A DNA stretch of 64,000 bases from DATKZH01 sp964475955 (GTDB lineage: Bacteria > Planctomycetota > Planctomycetia > Pirellulales > Thermoguttaceae): positions 22,301 to 86,300 of the forward strand of contig CAYYZY010000005.1 of assembly GCA_964475955.1 (NCBI GenBank). The letters run 5' to 3'. The number at the start of each line of letters is the position of its first letter. The first letter of the stretch is position 1. Of the stretch, positions 24,211 through 32,630 are shown one piece after another. A program made the position numbers and the translations under genes. A model generated the notes under the pieces. That model was not told the DNA's origin. It saw nothing but the letters and a program-made list of their open reading frames with translations, and did no database searches.

Positions 24211-25341
24211 GTGTACCGATGGGGTTGCTCTCCGATGTGCCTGGTCGCCCTCGCCCTGATGCTTCCGACGGGCGGTGTGCGGTCGGAAATCAAGGACGAC
24301 GAGCGCGTCGTCTTTTACCCTACGTACGCCCGGCAGGTCGACGACGCCCGCGCGTGGAACCTCTTCGTCCGCGGATCGATCTTCGAGCCGGAAGAGGACT
24401 CCACCCGGCGCGAAGCCCTGCTCGGCCTCTTGCAGCGACTCGCGGGGCTCGACCGCGAGGAAGCGGCGGCGCGTCTCTTCGAGCGCCGGGCAAGGGGATT
24501 TCTGGTCGACAACGAGGGCGGCAAAGAGATCGCGATTCGGCTGGGCGGCGAGGCTTATGCGGTGGGTACGTCCGAGTCGAACGGGCACTTCTCCGCCACG
24601 CTCAAGCTGCCGGCCGCCGAGGTCGAGCGGCTCCGCCGGGCCGACCCCAATAGCGCCGACTGGCTTACGTTTCAGGCGGTCACCCGCCCGGGCGATTCCC
24701 GCACGTTTGCGGGCCGCGTGCGGCTGATCGGACCGCGGGGGCTTTCGGTCATCTCGGATATCGACGACACGATCAAGGTGAGCATGGTCCGCGATCGCCG
24801 GGCGCTGGTGCGGAACACGTTTCTTCGCGAGCTCAAGCCGGTGGAAGGGACGGCGGAACGGTACGCCCGGTGGGCCGCCGCGGCCGCGGTCTTCCACTAC
24901 CTGTCGGCCAGCCCCTGGCAGCTCTACGAGCCGCTTGCCGAGTTCGTCGCCGCGCATGGCTTCCCGGCCGGCGCCTTCCATCTGAAGCGGTTTCGGTTGA
25001 AAGACCAGTCGGCCCTGGCGCTTCTCGGCTCGCAGGAGCGATACAAGTCGGCGCGCATCGAGCGGATCCTTGCCGACTTTCCCGGGCGGCGGTTCATCTT
25101 GGTGGGCGACTCCGGCGAGCAGGATCCGGAGATTTACGGGGCCGCCGTCCGAAAACACCCCGAGCAGATCGTGCGGATCTTCATCCGCGACGTCGACGGC
25201 CCGGAACGGGACGACGCCCGGTTTCAGGCGGCGTTCGACGGCGTTTCGGCCGCGCGGTGGAGAGTGTTCAGCCACCCTGAGGAGCTGCCCGCCATACTTC
25301 CCAAGAGTGGCGCCGGCCCCCCCGATGTTTCCGAGGACTGA
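24211..25341 (+). CDS. Exported App1-like phosphatidate phosphatase (DUF2183)
   Basis: A GTG start follows TAGGGGGA. The product is 376 residues with an N-terminal hydrophobic leader (MCLVALALMLPTGGVRS). Motifs of the App1/DUF2183 HAD-like phosphatases are clear: VISDIDDTIKVSMV (the DxDxT nucleophile loop, near residue 184), YLSASPWQLYEPLAEF, KRFRLKDQSA, and GRRFILVGDSGEQDPEIY for the distal acidic motif. The yeast homologue dephosphorylates phosphatidate. A similar lipid-phosphatase role in the periplasm is reasonable but inferred. It starts 20 bases after the frameshifted membrane gene. Confidence 0.88.
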   Translation: MYRWGCSPMCLVALALMLPTGGVRSEIKDDERVVFYPTYARQVDDARAWNLFVRGSIFEPEEDSTRREALLGLLQRLAGLDREEAAARLFERRARGFLVDNEGGKEIAIRLGGEAYAVGTSESNGHFSATLKLPAAEVERLRRADPNSADWLTFQAVTRPGDSRTFAGRVRLIGPRGLSVISDIDDTIKVSMVRDRRALVRNTFLRELKPVEGTAERYARWAAAAAVFHYLSASPWQLYEPLAEFVAAHGFPAGAFHLKRFRLKDQSALALLGSQERYKSARIERILADFPGRRFILVGDSGEQDPEIYGAAVRKHPEQIVRIFIRDVDGPERDDARFQAAFDGVSAARWRVFSHPEELPAILPKSGAGPPDVSED

Positions 25342-25518
25342 GGCGGTGCCGTTCGGCCCCATTCTCCGACCATGCCCAACGGAGCCGTCGCCGGCACGCT
25401 CGGGGACCGTTTCCGGGCGGGTGGGGATTGAGTAGGATTATGCAGTAAGGCCGCCGCACGGACAGGGCCGCTCGGCCACCCTCACCCCAAAATTGCGCAG
25501 GCGGCCTGGAGGTTTGCG

Positions 25519-27156
25519 ATGTCGCGCTGGATGCCGCTGGTCGTGATGCTGGGCACAGCCGCTGTCGGCTTCGCCGGCCAGGAGCCGGCGTCGCCCTCGG
25601 GACGGCCGCTGGTGCTCGTGGCGCGGCTCGACGACGAGCCGATCACGCCGGGGGTCGATCGCTACCTCCAGCGGGCGATTCGCCAGGCGGAACAGCGCGG
25701 GGCCGAGTGCCTCGTCGTCGTGCTCGACACGCCCGGCGGACTGCTCGATTCCACCCGCAGCATCGTCAAGCAGTTCCTCGCCACCGACGCGTGCGTGGTG
25801 GTTTACGTGGCCCCGTCGGGTAGCCGGGCGGCCTCGGCGGGCGTGTTCATCACGCTGGCCAGCCACGTGGCGGCGATGGCCCCGGGCACGACCATCGGCG
25901 CGGCCCACCCGGTGCAGACCGGCGTGCTGCCCTTCCAGTCCCCCGACCAGCAGCCGCCGTCACCGGACCAGCAGGACGAACAGGATGAACAGGACGAACA
26001 GGACAAGCCGCCGAAGGACAAGCCTTCGAAAGACGAGGCGGAAAGGCCCGCCGACGAGTCCAAGGATGGCGAGTTCGAAGAAGAAGAATCGGGCGAGGCC
26101 GCGCGCGATGCGGAAGGCCAGTCCCCCGCCGCAGCGAAGCCGCCTGAGAACTCCGAAGCGAAGGCGAAAACCAACGCCGAAACGGAGGCCGAAGACAAGG
26201 AAGACGAGGACGACGGCGTCGAAGAACCCCGGCGGCCCCGAACCGTCATGGAAGAGAAGGTCCTCAACGACACCGTGGCGTGGGTCCGCGCCCTGGCCCG
26301 ATTGCGCGGCCGCAACGTCGAGTGGGCGACCCGGGCCGTGAAGCAGAGCGTCTCCGTGACCGCCGAAGAGGCCGCCGAGGAGCGGGTCGTCGAGATCTTG
26401 GCCGAAGACCTCGACGATCTGCTCGCGAAGCTCGACGGGCGCGAGGTCTCCCTGCCCCAAGGGCCGCGCGAGCTGAACACGGCGGGGGCGACGGTCGAAG
26501 AGGTCGAAATGTGGTGGGGCGAGCTCGTACTGGCCATGGTGAGCCGGCCGAACGTCGCCTTCCTGCTGATGATCTTCGGCTTCTACGGGGTGTTGTTCGA
26601 GCTCTACAGCCCGGGCTGGGGCGTGGCCGGCACGTTGGGGGTGGTGTGCCTGCTTCTGGCGATGTTCGGGCTGGCCGTGTTGCCGGTCAACTACCTGGGG
26701 CTGGCGCTGATCGCCGTGGCGCTGCTGCTGTTCGTGGCCGAGGTGTTTGTCACCAGCTTCGGGGCGTTGACCGTCGGCGGCGTCGTTTGCCTGGTGCTCG
26801 GCGGGATCATGCTGGTCGACTCGCCCGCCGGGTTCCTCCGCGTGTCGCCCGCCGTGGTGGTGCCGTTGGCCGTGGCGACGGCGGCGATCGTCGTCTTCCT
26901 GGTCGGGGGGATCATCCGCGCGCACCGGCGGAAGCCGACCACCGGCGACGAGGGCCTGATCGGCAGGACGGCCGAGGCCCACGACGACTTCGCCCCGCGC
27001 GGCGACTGCTACGTGGGAACCGTGTTCGTGCGCGGCGAGTGGTGGAAGGCTACCAGCGACGCCCCGGTGGCGGCCGGGTGCCCATGCGCGATCCGAGGCA
27101 GGAAAGGGCTGACGCTCCTGGTCAGCCCCGCGCGTACCACGACGTCCGAGAACTGA
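25519..27156 (+). CDS. nfeD: NfeD-type membrane serine protease with an acidic insertion
   Basis: The 545-residue protein has a signal peptide, then a ClpP/SppA-type protease domain (VVVLDTPGGLLDST, SGSRAASAGVFI with the likely catalytic Ser near residue 105, MAPGTTIGAAHPV). Residues about 137-237 are a highly charged Asp/Glu/Lys low-complexity insertion beginning with repeated DEQDEQDEQD. The protease fold resumes at RTVMEEKVLNDTVAWVRALA, then TM helices, and an NfeD OB-fold-like tail (GLIGRTAEAHDDFAPRG). NfeD proteins work beside stomatins, cleaving their hydrophobic C-termini, and the next gene is a stomatin 32 bases downstream. The unusually long acidic insertion is specific to this copy as far as I can judge. 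Confidence 0.88.
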   Translation: MSRWMPLVVMLGTAAVGFAGQEPASPSGRPLVLVARLDDEPITPGVDRYLQRAIRQAEQRGAECLVVVLDTPGGLLDSTRSIVKQFLATDACVVVYVAPSGSRAASAGVFITLASHVAAMAPGTTIGAAHPVQTGVLPFQSPDQQPPSPDQQDEQDEQDEQDKPPKDKPSKDEAERPADESKDGEFEEEESGEAARDAEGQSPAAAKPPENSEAKAKTNAETEAEDKEDEDDGVEEPRRPRTVMEEKVLNDTVAWVRALARLRGRNVEWATRAVKQSVSVTAEEAAEERVVEILAEDLDDLLAKLDGREVSLPQGPRELNTAGATVEEVEMWWGELVLAMVSRPNVAFLLMIFGFYGVLFELYSPGWGVAGTLGVVCLLLAMFGLAVLPVNYLGLALIAVALLLFVAEVFVTSFGALTVGGVVCLVLGGIMLVDSPAGFLRVSPAVVVPLAVATAAIVVFLVGGIIRAHRRKPTTGDEGLIGRTAEAHDDFAPRGDCYVGTVFVRGEWWKATSDAPVAAGCPCAIRGRKGLTLLVSPARTTTSEN

Positions 27157-27188
27157 ACCGTGTCGGCGCTTTCCAAGGAGACCCTGCA

Positions 27189-27965
27189 ATGATCGTCGTG
27201 CTCCAGACCGTGGGTATCGTCATCGGCGCGATCGTGCTGTATTTCCTCTCCTGCATCCGTATCCTGCTCGAATACCAGCGCGGCGTGGTGTTCCGGCTGG
27301 GCCGCGTGCTGGGCCGGCCGAAGGGGCCGGGCCTGTTCCTCGTGTTCTGGCCGATCGACCGCATGGTCCGCATCAGCCTGCGGACCTTCGTGCAGGACGT
27401 GCCGCCCCAGGACGTCATCACCCGCGACAACGTCTCGGTCAAGGTCAACGCGGTGGTCTACTTCCGCGTAGTCGATCCGATGCGGGCGGTCCTCGAGGTG
27501 GAGGACTTCCAGTACGCCACCTACCAGTTATCGCAGACCACGCTGCGGAGTATCCTGGGACAAGCCGAGCTCGACGAGTTGCTCTCCGAGCGGGAAAAGA
27601 TCAACCGACAGCTCCAGGAAGTGATCGACCAGCACTCCGACCCCTGGGGTGTGAAGGTGTCGATGGTCGAGGTCAAGCACGTCGACCTGCCGGAAATGAT
27701 GCGCCGCGCCATGGCCAAGCAGGCGGAGGCCGAGCGCGAGCGCCGGGCGAAGGTGATCCACGCCGACGGCGAATTCGAGGCCGCCGCGAAGCTTCGCGAC
27801 GCCGCCGAAATCATCGACCAACAGCCCAAGGCGATGGTCATGCGCTACCTGCAAACGCTGGTCGAGGTCGGCGCGGAGCACAATACCACGCTCGTCTTCC
27901 CGATCCCCATCGACCTGCTCTCCTCGCTGATGCCGCGGGCGCTTGGAGAGGAGAAGACGGACTGA
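27189..27965 (+). CDS. Slipin/stomatin-like membrane protein (SPFH family)
   Basis: The ATG follows AAGGAGACCCTGC. A single N-terminal TM helix (IVIGAIVLYFLSCIRILLEY) leads into the SPFH/band-7 domain (GVVFRLGRVLG, VPPQDVITRDNVSVKVNAVV, YATYQLSQTTLRSILGQ). A charged helical segment (AMAKQAEAERERRAKVIHAD) and a hydrophobic tail follow. The 258-residue size matches slipins that pair with NfeD in bacterial operons and form membrane-organising complexes. The neighbour upstream is exactly that partner. Confidence 0.92.
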   Translation: MIVVLQTVGIVIGAIVLYFLSCIRILLEYQRGVVFRLGRVLGRPKGPGLFLVFWPIDRMVRISLRTFVQDVPPQDVITRDNVSVKVNAVVYFRVVDPMRAVLEVEDFQYATYQLSQTTLRSILGQAELDELLSEREKINRQLQEVIDQHSDPWGVKVSMVEVKHVDLPEMMRRAMAKQAEAERERRAKVIHADGEFEAAAKLRDAAEIIDQQPKAMVMRYLQTLVEVGAEHNTTLVFPIPIDLLSSLMPRALGEEKTD

Positions 27966-28008
27966 GGGGAACTCGGAACACTCCTGCCGAACACGTCGAT
28001 CGGTCGAC

Positions 28009-28524
28009 ATGAAGACACTTATCCTTGGCCTGGGCAACCCGCTGGTGACCGACGACAGCGTCGGACTGCGCGTCGCCGCCGAGCTGAAACCGCGCCTTGC
28101 CGGCCGGCCCGACGTCGAGGTGGACGAGGACTACTGGGGCGGACTCCGGCTGATGGAGCGCATGGTCGGCTACGATCGGGCGATCGTGATCGACGCGCTC
28201 GTCACCGGCGGGGAGGCGGGCACGATTCACCGGCTGACGCCCGGCTCGCTCCCCACGCAGCGCTCCGCCTCGGCCCACGACATGAGCCTCCCCACCGCGC
28301 TGGCGTTCGGCCGCCAGGCCGGCGTGGCGCTTCCGGACGACGACAACATCCTCCTCATCGGCATCGAAGTGGAGGACGTGATCAATTTCGGCGAGGCGTG
28401 TACGGCCTCGGTTCAGGCCGCCGTTCCCCGAGCCGTCGAGTGCGCGCTGGAGGCGCTCGACGCTTGGCCTGCAAGCGAGTCGACGCCGCTCGGCGACGGC
28501 CCCCCCGATTCAAGCCTCGGGTGA
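28009..28524 (+). CDS. [NiFe] hydrogenase maturation endopeptidase
   Basis: This 171-residue protein resembles HyaD/HycI-type peptidases: LILGLGNPLVTDDSVGLRVA carries the acidic nickel ligand region, AIVIDALVTGG the second acidic site, and SAHDMSLP the histidine site. These enzymes test for nickel in the hydrogenase large subunit and cut after the His of DPCxxCxxH. The large subunit at the end of this gene block keeps a 27-residue C-terminal extension after that His, giving the expected substrate. Its tail after residue 155 is variable and overlaps nothing. hypA follows after 43 bases. Confidence 0.88.
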   Translation: MKTLILGLGNPLVTDDSVGLRVAAELKPRLAGRPDVEVDEDYWGGLRLMERMVGYDRAIVIDALVTGGEAGTIHRLTPGSLPTQRSASAHDMSLPTALAFGRQAGVALPDDDNILLIGIEVEDVINFGEACTASVQAAVPRAVECALEALDAWPASESTPLGDGPPDSSLG

Positions 28525-28567
28525 ACTTGCCCGTACCGCCCGCCTTCCCTTGGCAACCGACGCCGCC

Positions 28568-28915
28568 GTGCACGAGCTTTCCATCGTTCAAGCCCTGATC
28601 GACCAGGTGGAGCAGGAGGTCCGGCGCAGCGGCCACGACGGCCGCGTGACGGGGCTCGACGTGACGATCGGCCGCCTGTCGGGCGTGAACCCCGACGCAT
28701 TTCGGTTCGCCGTCGAGATGCTTTCGCCGGGCACGGTCCTGGAAACGGCCGAGGTGCGCGTCGCCGAGCCGTCGGCCACGTGCCGTTGCCGGGCCTGCGG
28801 CTGCGCCGTGGAGGTCGAGCAACTCGTCGCCGAGTGCCCCCAGTGCGGAAGCGGCGACGTGGTGCTCGAAGGGGGGCGCGACCTATGGCTTCAGTCGATC
28901 GAGCTGGAGGAGTGA
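28568..28915 (+). CDS. hypA: Hydrogenase nickel-insertion protein HypA
   Basis: The GTG start gives M-H-E-L-S at the N-terminus, the invariant HypA beginning whose His2 binds nickel; an upstream TTG would hide it. The 115-residue product has the alpha/beta Ni domain (VTGLDVTIGRLSGVNPDAF, RFAVEMLSPGT) and a zinc finger built from CRAC and CPQC. HypA delivers nickel to the large subunit with HypB, which is not in this window, nor are hypCDEF. It follows the maturation protease closely, so the two are likely co-expressed. Confidence 0.88.
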   Translation: MHELSIVQALIDQVEQEVRRSGHDGRVTGLDVTIGRLSGVNPDAFRFAVEMLSPGTVLETAEVRVAEPSATCRCRACGCAVEVEQLVAECPQCGSGDVVLEGGRDLWLQSIELEE

Positions 28916-29475
28916 AGGCGCGTCGGCCGAGTGGATTTCGAGCCACGTGTCCGAGGGCGGGCGCGAGAGTTTTTTGTCCGCGCGGTTGCCTGCCGACACG
29001 CGATAGTCCACTCGTCGAGTCGTTTTCGCCCGCTTTGCGATAGCGACGATCTTGGCAATCTAGGCGGATCCCCCGAGGGCCGGCGCGCACCGGCCGAAAG
29101 CGGCGAAAAAATCCTTGCGCCCGCGCCGTCGGGCCGCTGGATGTGAGGGGTTTGACTGATCCCCCCGCGCGTAGCCTTCTGCGGGCCGACCGGGCGGCGC
29201 GTTCGACCCGGCGACGGCGAGCGGCGTTTCCGCATCATTCCCCCATCTACTTGTCGATGGATTTTTGGAGGCGGAGTTACGCCGGGCGGCGGCTTCTCCA
29301 AAGCGTTCTACGGGCTGCCAAGCGGCATGCGTGGCGGAAAAAACGCGTCACCGGCTCTTGACATCCATTAGGGGCTGTGCTATCCGTATAACCCTTACCT
29401 CGTTAGAGGTGTGTATCTCTCCCACACTGTATCGCTCCCTCGTACATCTTCTCTCGGCCGTGAAGGGAACGACCA
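28916..29475. other. 560-bp leader before the Hdr/hydrogenase genes
   Basis: No reading frame looks genuine. The 3' part contains a promoter-like pair (29358-29386) and a small dyad, acctc/gaggt, around 29397-29411. The middle is less GC-rich than the surrounding genes (gattttttgg-type text). I see no recognisable riboswitch. Confidence 0.5.
29358..29386 (+). promoter_or_regulatory. Candidate promoter of the hdr-hox-mvh block
   Basis: A perfect TTGACA (29358-29363) is followed after exactly 17 bases by TATCCG (29381-29386), a weak -10. It lies about 90 bases before the hdrC start. The alternative tataac a few bases on would give 23-base spacing. Since the downstream genes overlap or are tightly spaced to 34442, this promoter could drive most of the block. 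Confidence 0.45.
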
Positions 29476-30042
29476 ATGAAGCCATCCGAGGCCAAACAAC
29501 TCAGCGAGGAGCTGCTCGCCAACGTGTACGCGCTTCCGAAGGGCGAGAAGATCAAGGAGTGCATCCAGTGCGGCACGTGTTCGGCGTCGTGCCCCTCGAA
29601 CGCGGCCATGGAGTACAGCCCTCGCGAGATCATCGCGGCCTTGCGCGCGGGGATGCTGGATCGAGTGCTCAACGCGAACACGGTCTGGATGTGCGTCTCC
29701 TGCTACTCGTGCACGGTCCGGTGCCCGGCCGGGATTCCTTTCACCGACGTGATGTACGAACTGAAGCGCCTGGAGGTCGACAAGGGGCTCTCCAGGGGCG
29801 CCAACGGGGCGGCCATGGCCACGGCCTTCGCCGAGACGGTCGACAAGTACGGCCGCAACGTGGAGACCCGGTTGCTGCAAACCTACTTCCTCCGCACGAA
29901 TCCCATCAAAGCACTCCCGCAAGTGCCCCTGGCGATGAAGCTCTTCTTCAAGGGCCGGTTGGAGGTGTTCGGCCGCAAAATCAAGGGGCTGAACGGCCTC
30001 CGCAAGATGTTGGCCGCTATCGAGGAGAATGGAACGAAATGA
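29476..30042 (+). CDS. hdrC: Heterodisulfide reductase subunit C-like ferredoxin
   Basis: The 188-residue product contains two CxxCxxCxxxCP ferredoxin motifs (CIQCGTCSASCP and CVSCYSCTVRCP), the layout of HdrC, which passes electrons from HdrA to HdrB. Length and the helical C-terminal tail fit the family. The stop overlaps the hdrB start (ATGA), a sign of translational coupling. No membrane segment is present, so this belongs to the soluble HdrABC type and not HdrDE. In bacteria without methanogenic cofactors the natural disulfide is generally unknown. Confidence 0.92.
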   Translation: MKPSEAKQLSEELLANVYALPKGEKIKECIQCGTCSASCPSNAAMEYSPREIIAALRAGMLDRVLNANTVWMCVSCYSCTVRCPAGIPFTDVMYELKRLEVDKGLSRGANGAAMATAFAETVDKYGRNVETRLLQTYFLRTNPIKALPQVPLAMKLFFKGRLEVFGRKIKGLNGLRKMLAAIEENGTK

Positions 30043-30932
30043 TCAACGCGACCTCCCAGGCCTACTCGTACTTCCCCGGCTGCTCGCTGACGGCCACCAA
30101 CCGGGCTTACGACGTCTCGACCCGCAGCGTCGCCGAGGCGCTCGGCGTGAAGCTCTCGGAGCTGGAGGACTGGAACTGCTGCGGGGCCACCGCCTACCTC
30201 CCCATCCGCGAGAAACGCTCCTTCGTCCTCTCGGCGCGCAACCTGGCCATCGCCGAAAAGCAGGGCCGCGACCTGGCCACCATCTGCAACGCCTGCTACG
30301 TCGTGCTGCGCAAGACCAACAAGTACATCGCCGAGGACCGCAAGCTGGCCGCCGAGGTCCGCGGCGCGCTGAAGGCGGGCGGCATGGACTACCACGGCAC
30401 CGTGCGCGTGCGCCATTTCCTCGACATCGTCGTCAACGATCTGGGCGAGGAGGCGGTCCGGTCGCGCGTCAAGCGGGACCTCTCCGGGCTGAAGGTGGCG
30501 TGCTACTCCGGGTGCCAGCTCAGCCGGCCCTTCGACGACATCGACGACGCCGAGTTCCCGGTCATCATGGACCGCCTGATCGGCTGGCTGGGCGCCGAGG
30601 CGGTCCCCTTCCCCTTGAGCGCGAAGTGCTGCGGGGGCCTGGCGATGACCACGGCCCCGGAGACGGGCCAACTGCTGACGGGCAAGATCCTCAAAGGGGC
30701 CAAGCAGCGCGGGGCCGACTGCGTGCTGACGGCGTGCCCGCTGTGCCAGATCAACCTCGAGGCGTACCAGGATAAGGTGGGCGAGAGGGTGGAGGCCGAC
30801 TGCCACGTTCCGGTCCTCTATTTCACGCAACTGATGGGCAGCGCCTTCGGCCTGGACGCCAAAGCGCTGGCCCTGCGCGACAGTCTCACGCCGGTGGAAG
30901 CCTTGGTTCAGGAAAAGGTGGGTAGCCGATGA
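30039..30932 (+). CDS. hdrB: Heterodisulfide reductase subunit B-like protein
   Basis: This 297-residue protein has the two CCG domains that hold the unusual non-cubane [4Fe-4S] clusters of HdrB: first YFPGCSL ... WNCCGATAY ... CNACY, second CYSGCQ ... KCCGG ... CPLCQIN. All expected cysteines are visible. In methanogens this subunit splits CoM-S-S-CoB; here, in a planctomycete-like genome, the acceptor is unknown and could be another disulfide or a protein. It overlaps hdrC at the 5' end and the hdrA-type fusion gene at the 3' end by four bases each. Confidence 0.92.
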   Translation: MINATSQAYSYFPGCSLTATNRAYDVSTRSVAEALGVKLSELEDWNCCGATAYLPIREKRSFVLSARNLAIAEKQGRDLATICNACYVVLRKTNKYIAEDRKLAAEVRGALKAGGMDYHGTVRVRHFLDIVVNDLGEEAVRSRVKRDLSGLKVACYSGCQLSRPFDDIDDAEFPVIMDRLIGWLGAEAVPFPLSAKCCGGLAMTTAPETGQLLTGKILKGAKQRGADCVLTACPLCQINLEAYQDKVGERVEADCHVPVLYFTQLMGSAFGLDAKALALRDSLTPVEALVQEKVGSR

Positions 30933-32209
30933 ACGACGACAGACGAATTGGGGTCTACGTTTGCCACTGCGGATCGAACATCGCGCAGACGGTCGACGTC
31001 GAGGCGGTCGCCGAGCACGCCCAGACGATCCCCGGCGTGGTGGTCTCCCGGTCGTACAAGTACATGTGCTCCGATCCCGGCCAGGAGATCGTCAAGCAGG
31101 ACATCGTCGAGCACAAGCTCAACCGCGTCGTGGTCGCCTCCTGCTCGCCCCTGATGCACGAGGCCACCTTCCGCAAGGCGTGCGAAGACGCGGGTCTCAA
31201 CCGCTTCCTCTTTCAAATGGCCAACATCCGGGAGCACTGCTCCTGGGTCCACTCCAACCGCCGCGAGGCGACCGCCAAGGCGAAGCGGCTGGTCGGCGGG
31301 GCCGTGCGCCGCGTGTGGTGGCACGAGGCGCTCGAGGAGCGCGAGGTCCCGGTCCGCCCCGAAACGCTCGTCGTCGGCGCCGGAATCGCCGGCATCGAGG
31401 CCGCCCTGCGGATCGCCAACTCGGGCAAGAAGGTCTACCTCGTCGAACGGCAGCCCTCCATCGGGGGCCACATGGCCCAGTTCGACAAGACCTTCCCCAC
31501 GCTCGACTGCGCCGCCTGCATCCTTACGCCGAGGATGGTCGAGGTCGGAGAGCACCCCAACATCAAGCTGATGAGCTACTCCGAGGTGGACGACGTCTCC
31601 GGCTACGTGGGCAACTTCAAGGTGAAGGTCAATCGCAGGGCGCGGTACGTCGACGAGGACAAGTGCACCGGATGCGGCCTCTGCGTGGAGAGCTGCCTGG
31701 TACGCCACGCTCCCTACCTCGAGCCGGCGGAAGAGGTCGAGGTCAAGCTCGAACCTGAGGAGCGGTCGAAGCTGGAGGGCATCGTCGCGGCGTATCAGGA
31801 CGGCACCTCGGCGCTGGTGCCCATCTTGCAGGACGTGCAGACCACCTTCGACTACCTGCCCGAAAACGCGTTGCAGTTCCTCGCCAAGCGGTTGAGCGTT
31901 CCGCTGGCGCAGATCTATCGGCTGGCCAGCTTCTACGACGCCTTCAGCCTGACGCCGCGGGGCAAACACGTGATTCGCGTGTGCATGGGGACGGCGTGCT
32001 ACGTCAAGGGAGCGAATCGGATCCTCGAGGCGCTCCAGAAGGAATTGGGGGTTGGACCCGACGAGACGACGCCCGACGGGCAGTTCACGCTGGAAACGGT
32101 CAACTGTCTCGGCTGCTGCGGCCAGTCGCCCGTGGTGACGGTCGACGAAGAGATCTTCGGCTATTTCAAGCAGACCAAGGTGCCCGAACTCATCCACACG
32201 TACGCCTGA
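30929..32209 (+). CDS. Fusion: N-terminal half of HdrA plus NuoE/HoxE-like [2Fe-2S] domain
   Basis: Residues 1-265 match the first half of HdrA: YVCHCGSNIAQTVDVEAVAE, the FAD-binding VVGAGIAGIEAALRIANSG (about 149-167), QPSIGGHMAQFDKTFPT, LDCAACILTPRMVEVG, and a single CxxCxxCxxxC ferredoxin motif at 246-256. HdrA then stops. From about 275 the protein is a thioredoxin-like NuoE/HoxE domain: ALVPILQDVQTTFDYLPENA, VPLAQIYRLASFYDAF, with [2Fe-2S] ligands C352, C357, C393 and C397. The rest of HdrA is found in the gene at 37521. I infer that the two polypeptides pair to rebuild one flavin core wired straight to a diaphorase. The ATG overlaps the hdrB stop. Confidence 0.88.
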   Translation: MNDDRRIGVYVCHCGSNIAQTVDVEAVAEHAQTIPGVVVSRSYKYMCSDPGQEIVKQDIVEHKLNRVVVASCSPLMHEATFRKACEDAGLNRFLFQMANIREHCSWVHSNRREATAKAKRLVGGAVRRVWWHEALEEREVPVRPETLVVGAGIAGIEAALRIANSGKKVYLVERQPSIGGHMAQFDKTFPTLDCAACILTPRMVEVGEHPNIKLMSYSEVDDVSGYVGNFKVKVNRRARYVDEDKCTGCGLCVESCLVRHAPYLEPAEEVEVKLEPEERSKLEGIVAAYQDGTSALVPILQDVQTTFDYLPENALQFLAKRLSVPLAQIYRLASFYDAFSLTPRGKHVIRVCMGTACYVKGANRILEALQKELGVGPDETTPDGQFTLETVNCLGCCGQSPVVTVDEEIFGYFKQTKVPELIHTYA

Positions 32210-32227
32210 GGAGGGAGGACCGCCCCG

Positions 32228-32611
32228 ATGTCGAAACTCAAACCGGGGGACTTGGCTGCCCTTGCGGAGAAGAGCAAACGGACGATGCTCTTGCGTGAGG
32301 GAGCAGGCCGGGCCAAAGTGATCGTTCACATGGGGACGTGCGGCATCGCCGCGGGTGCCCGAAAGGTGATGAAGGCGATCATGGACGAGGCGGAGGCGAG
32401 AGACGTTCAGGACGTGATCGTCACCATTTCGAGCTGCGCCGGCCTGTGCAGCCGCGAACCCATGGTGACCGTGGAACTGGAAGGCGAGCCCGCCGTCAAG
32501 TACGTCGACATGACGCCGGAAAAGGCCAAGAAGGTCTTCGCCGAGCACGTGCTTGGCGGCCAGATCGTTACGGAGTACGCGCTGGCGGCCGGAAGCGAAA
32601 GAACTCTTTGA
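32228..32611 (+). CDS. HndB-like thioredoxin-fold [2Fe-2S] ferredoxin
   Basis: The 127-residue product has the pattern of the small ferredoxin HndB found in NADP-reducing and bifurcating hydrogenase operons: VIVHMGTCGIAAGARKVMKA and TISSCAGLCSREPMVTVEL, followed by VKYVDMTPEKAKKVFAEHVL. Cysteines suited to a [2Fe-2S] cluster are in GTCG and CAGLC; only three are obvious. It is placed, as in those operons, directly before the NuoF-like subunit (19 bases). Likely role: an electron relay between the NuoE and NuoF-type subunits. Confidence 0.85.
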   Translation: MSKLKPGDLAALAEKSKRTMLLREGAGRAKVIVHMGTCGIAAGARKVMKAIMDEAEARDVQDVIVTISSCAGLCSREPMVTVELEGEPAVKYVDMTPEKAKKVFAEHVLGGQIVTEYALAAGSERTL

Positions 32612-32630
32612 GTTTGAGGAGTCTCGGATA

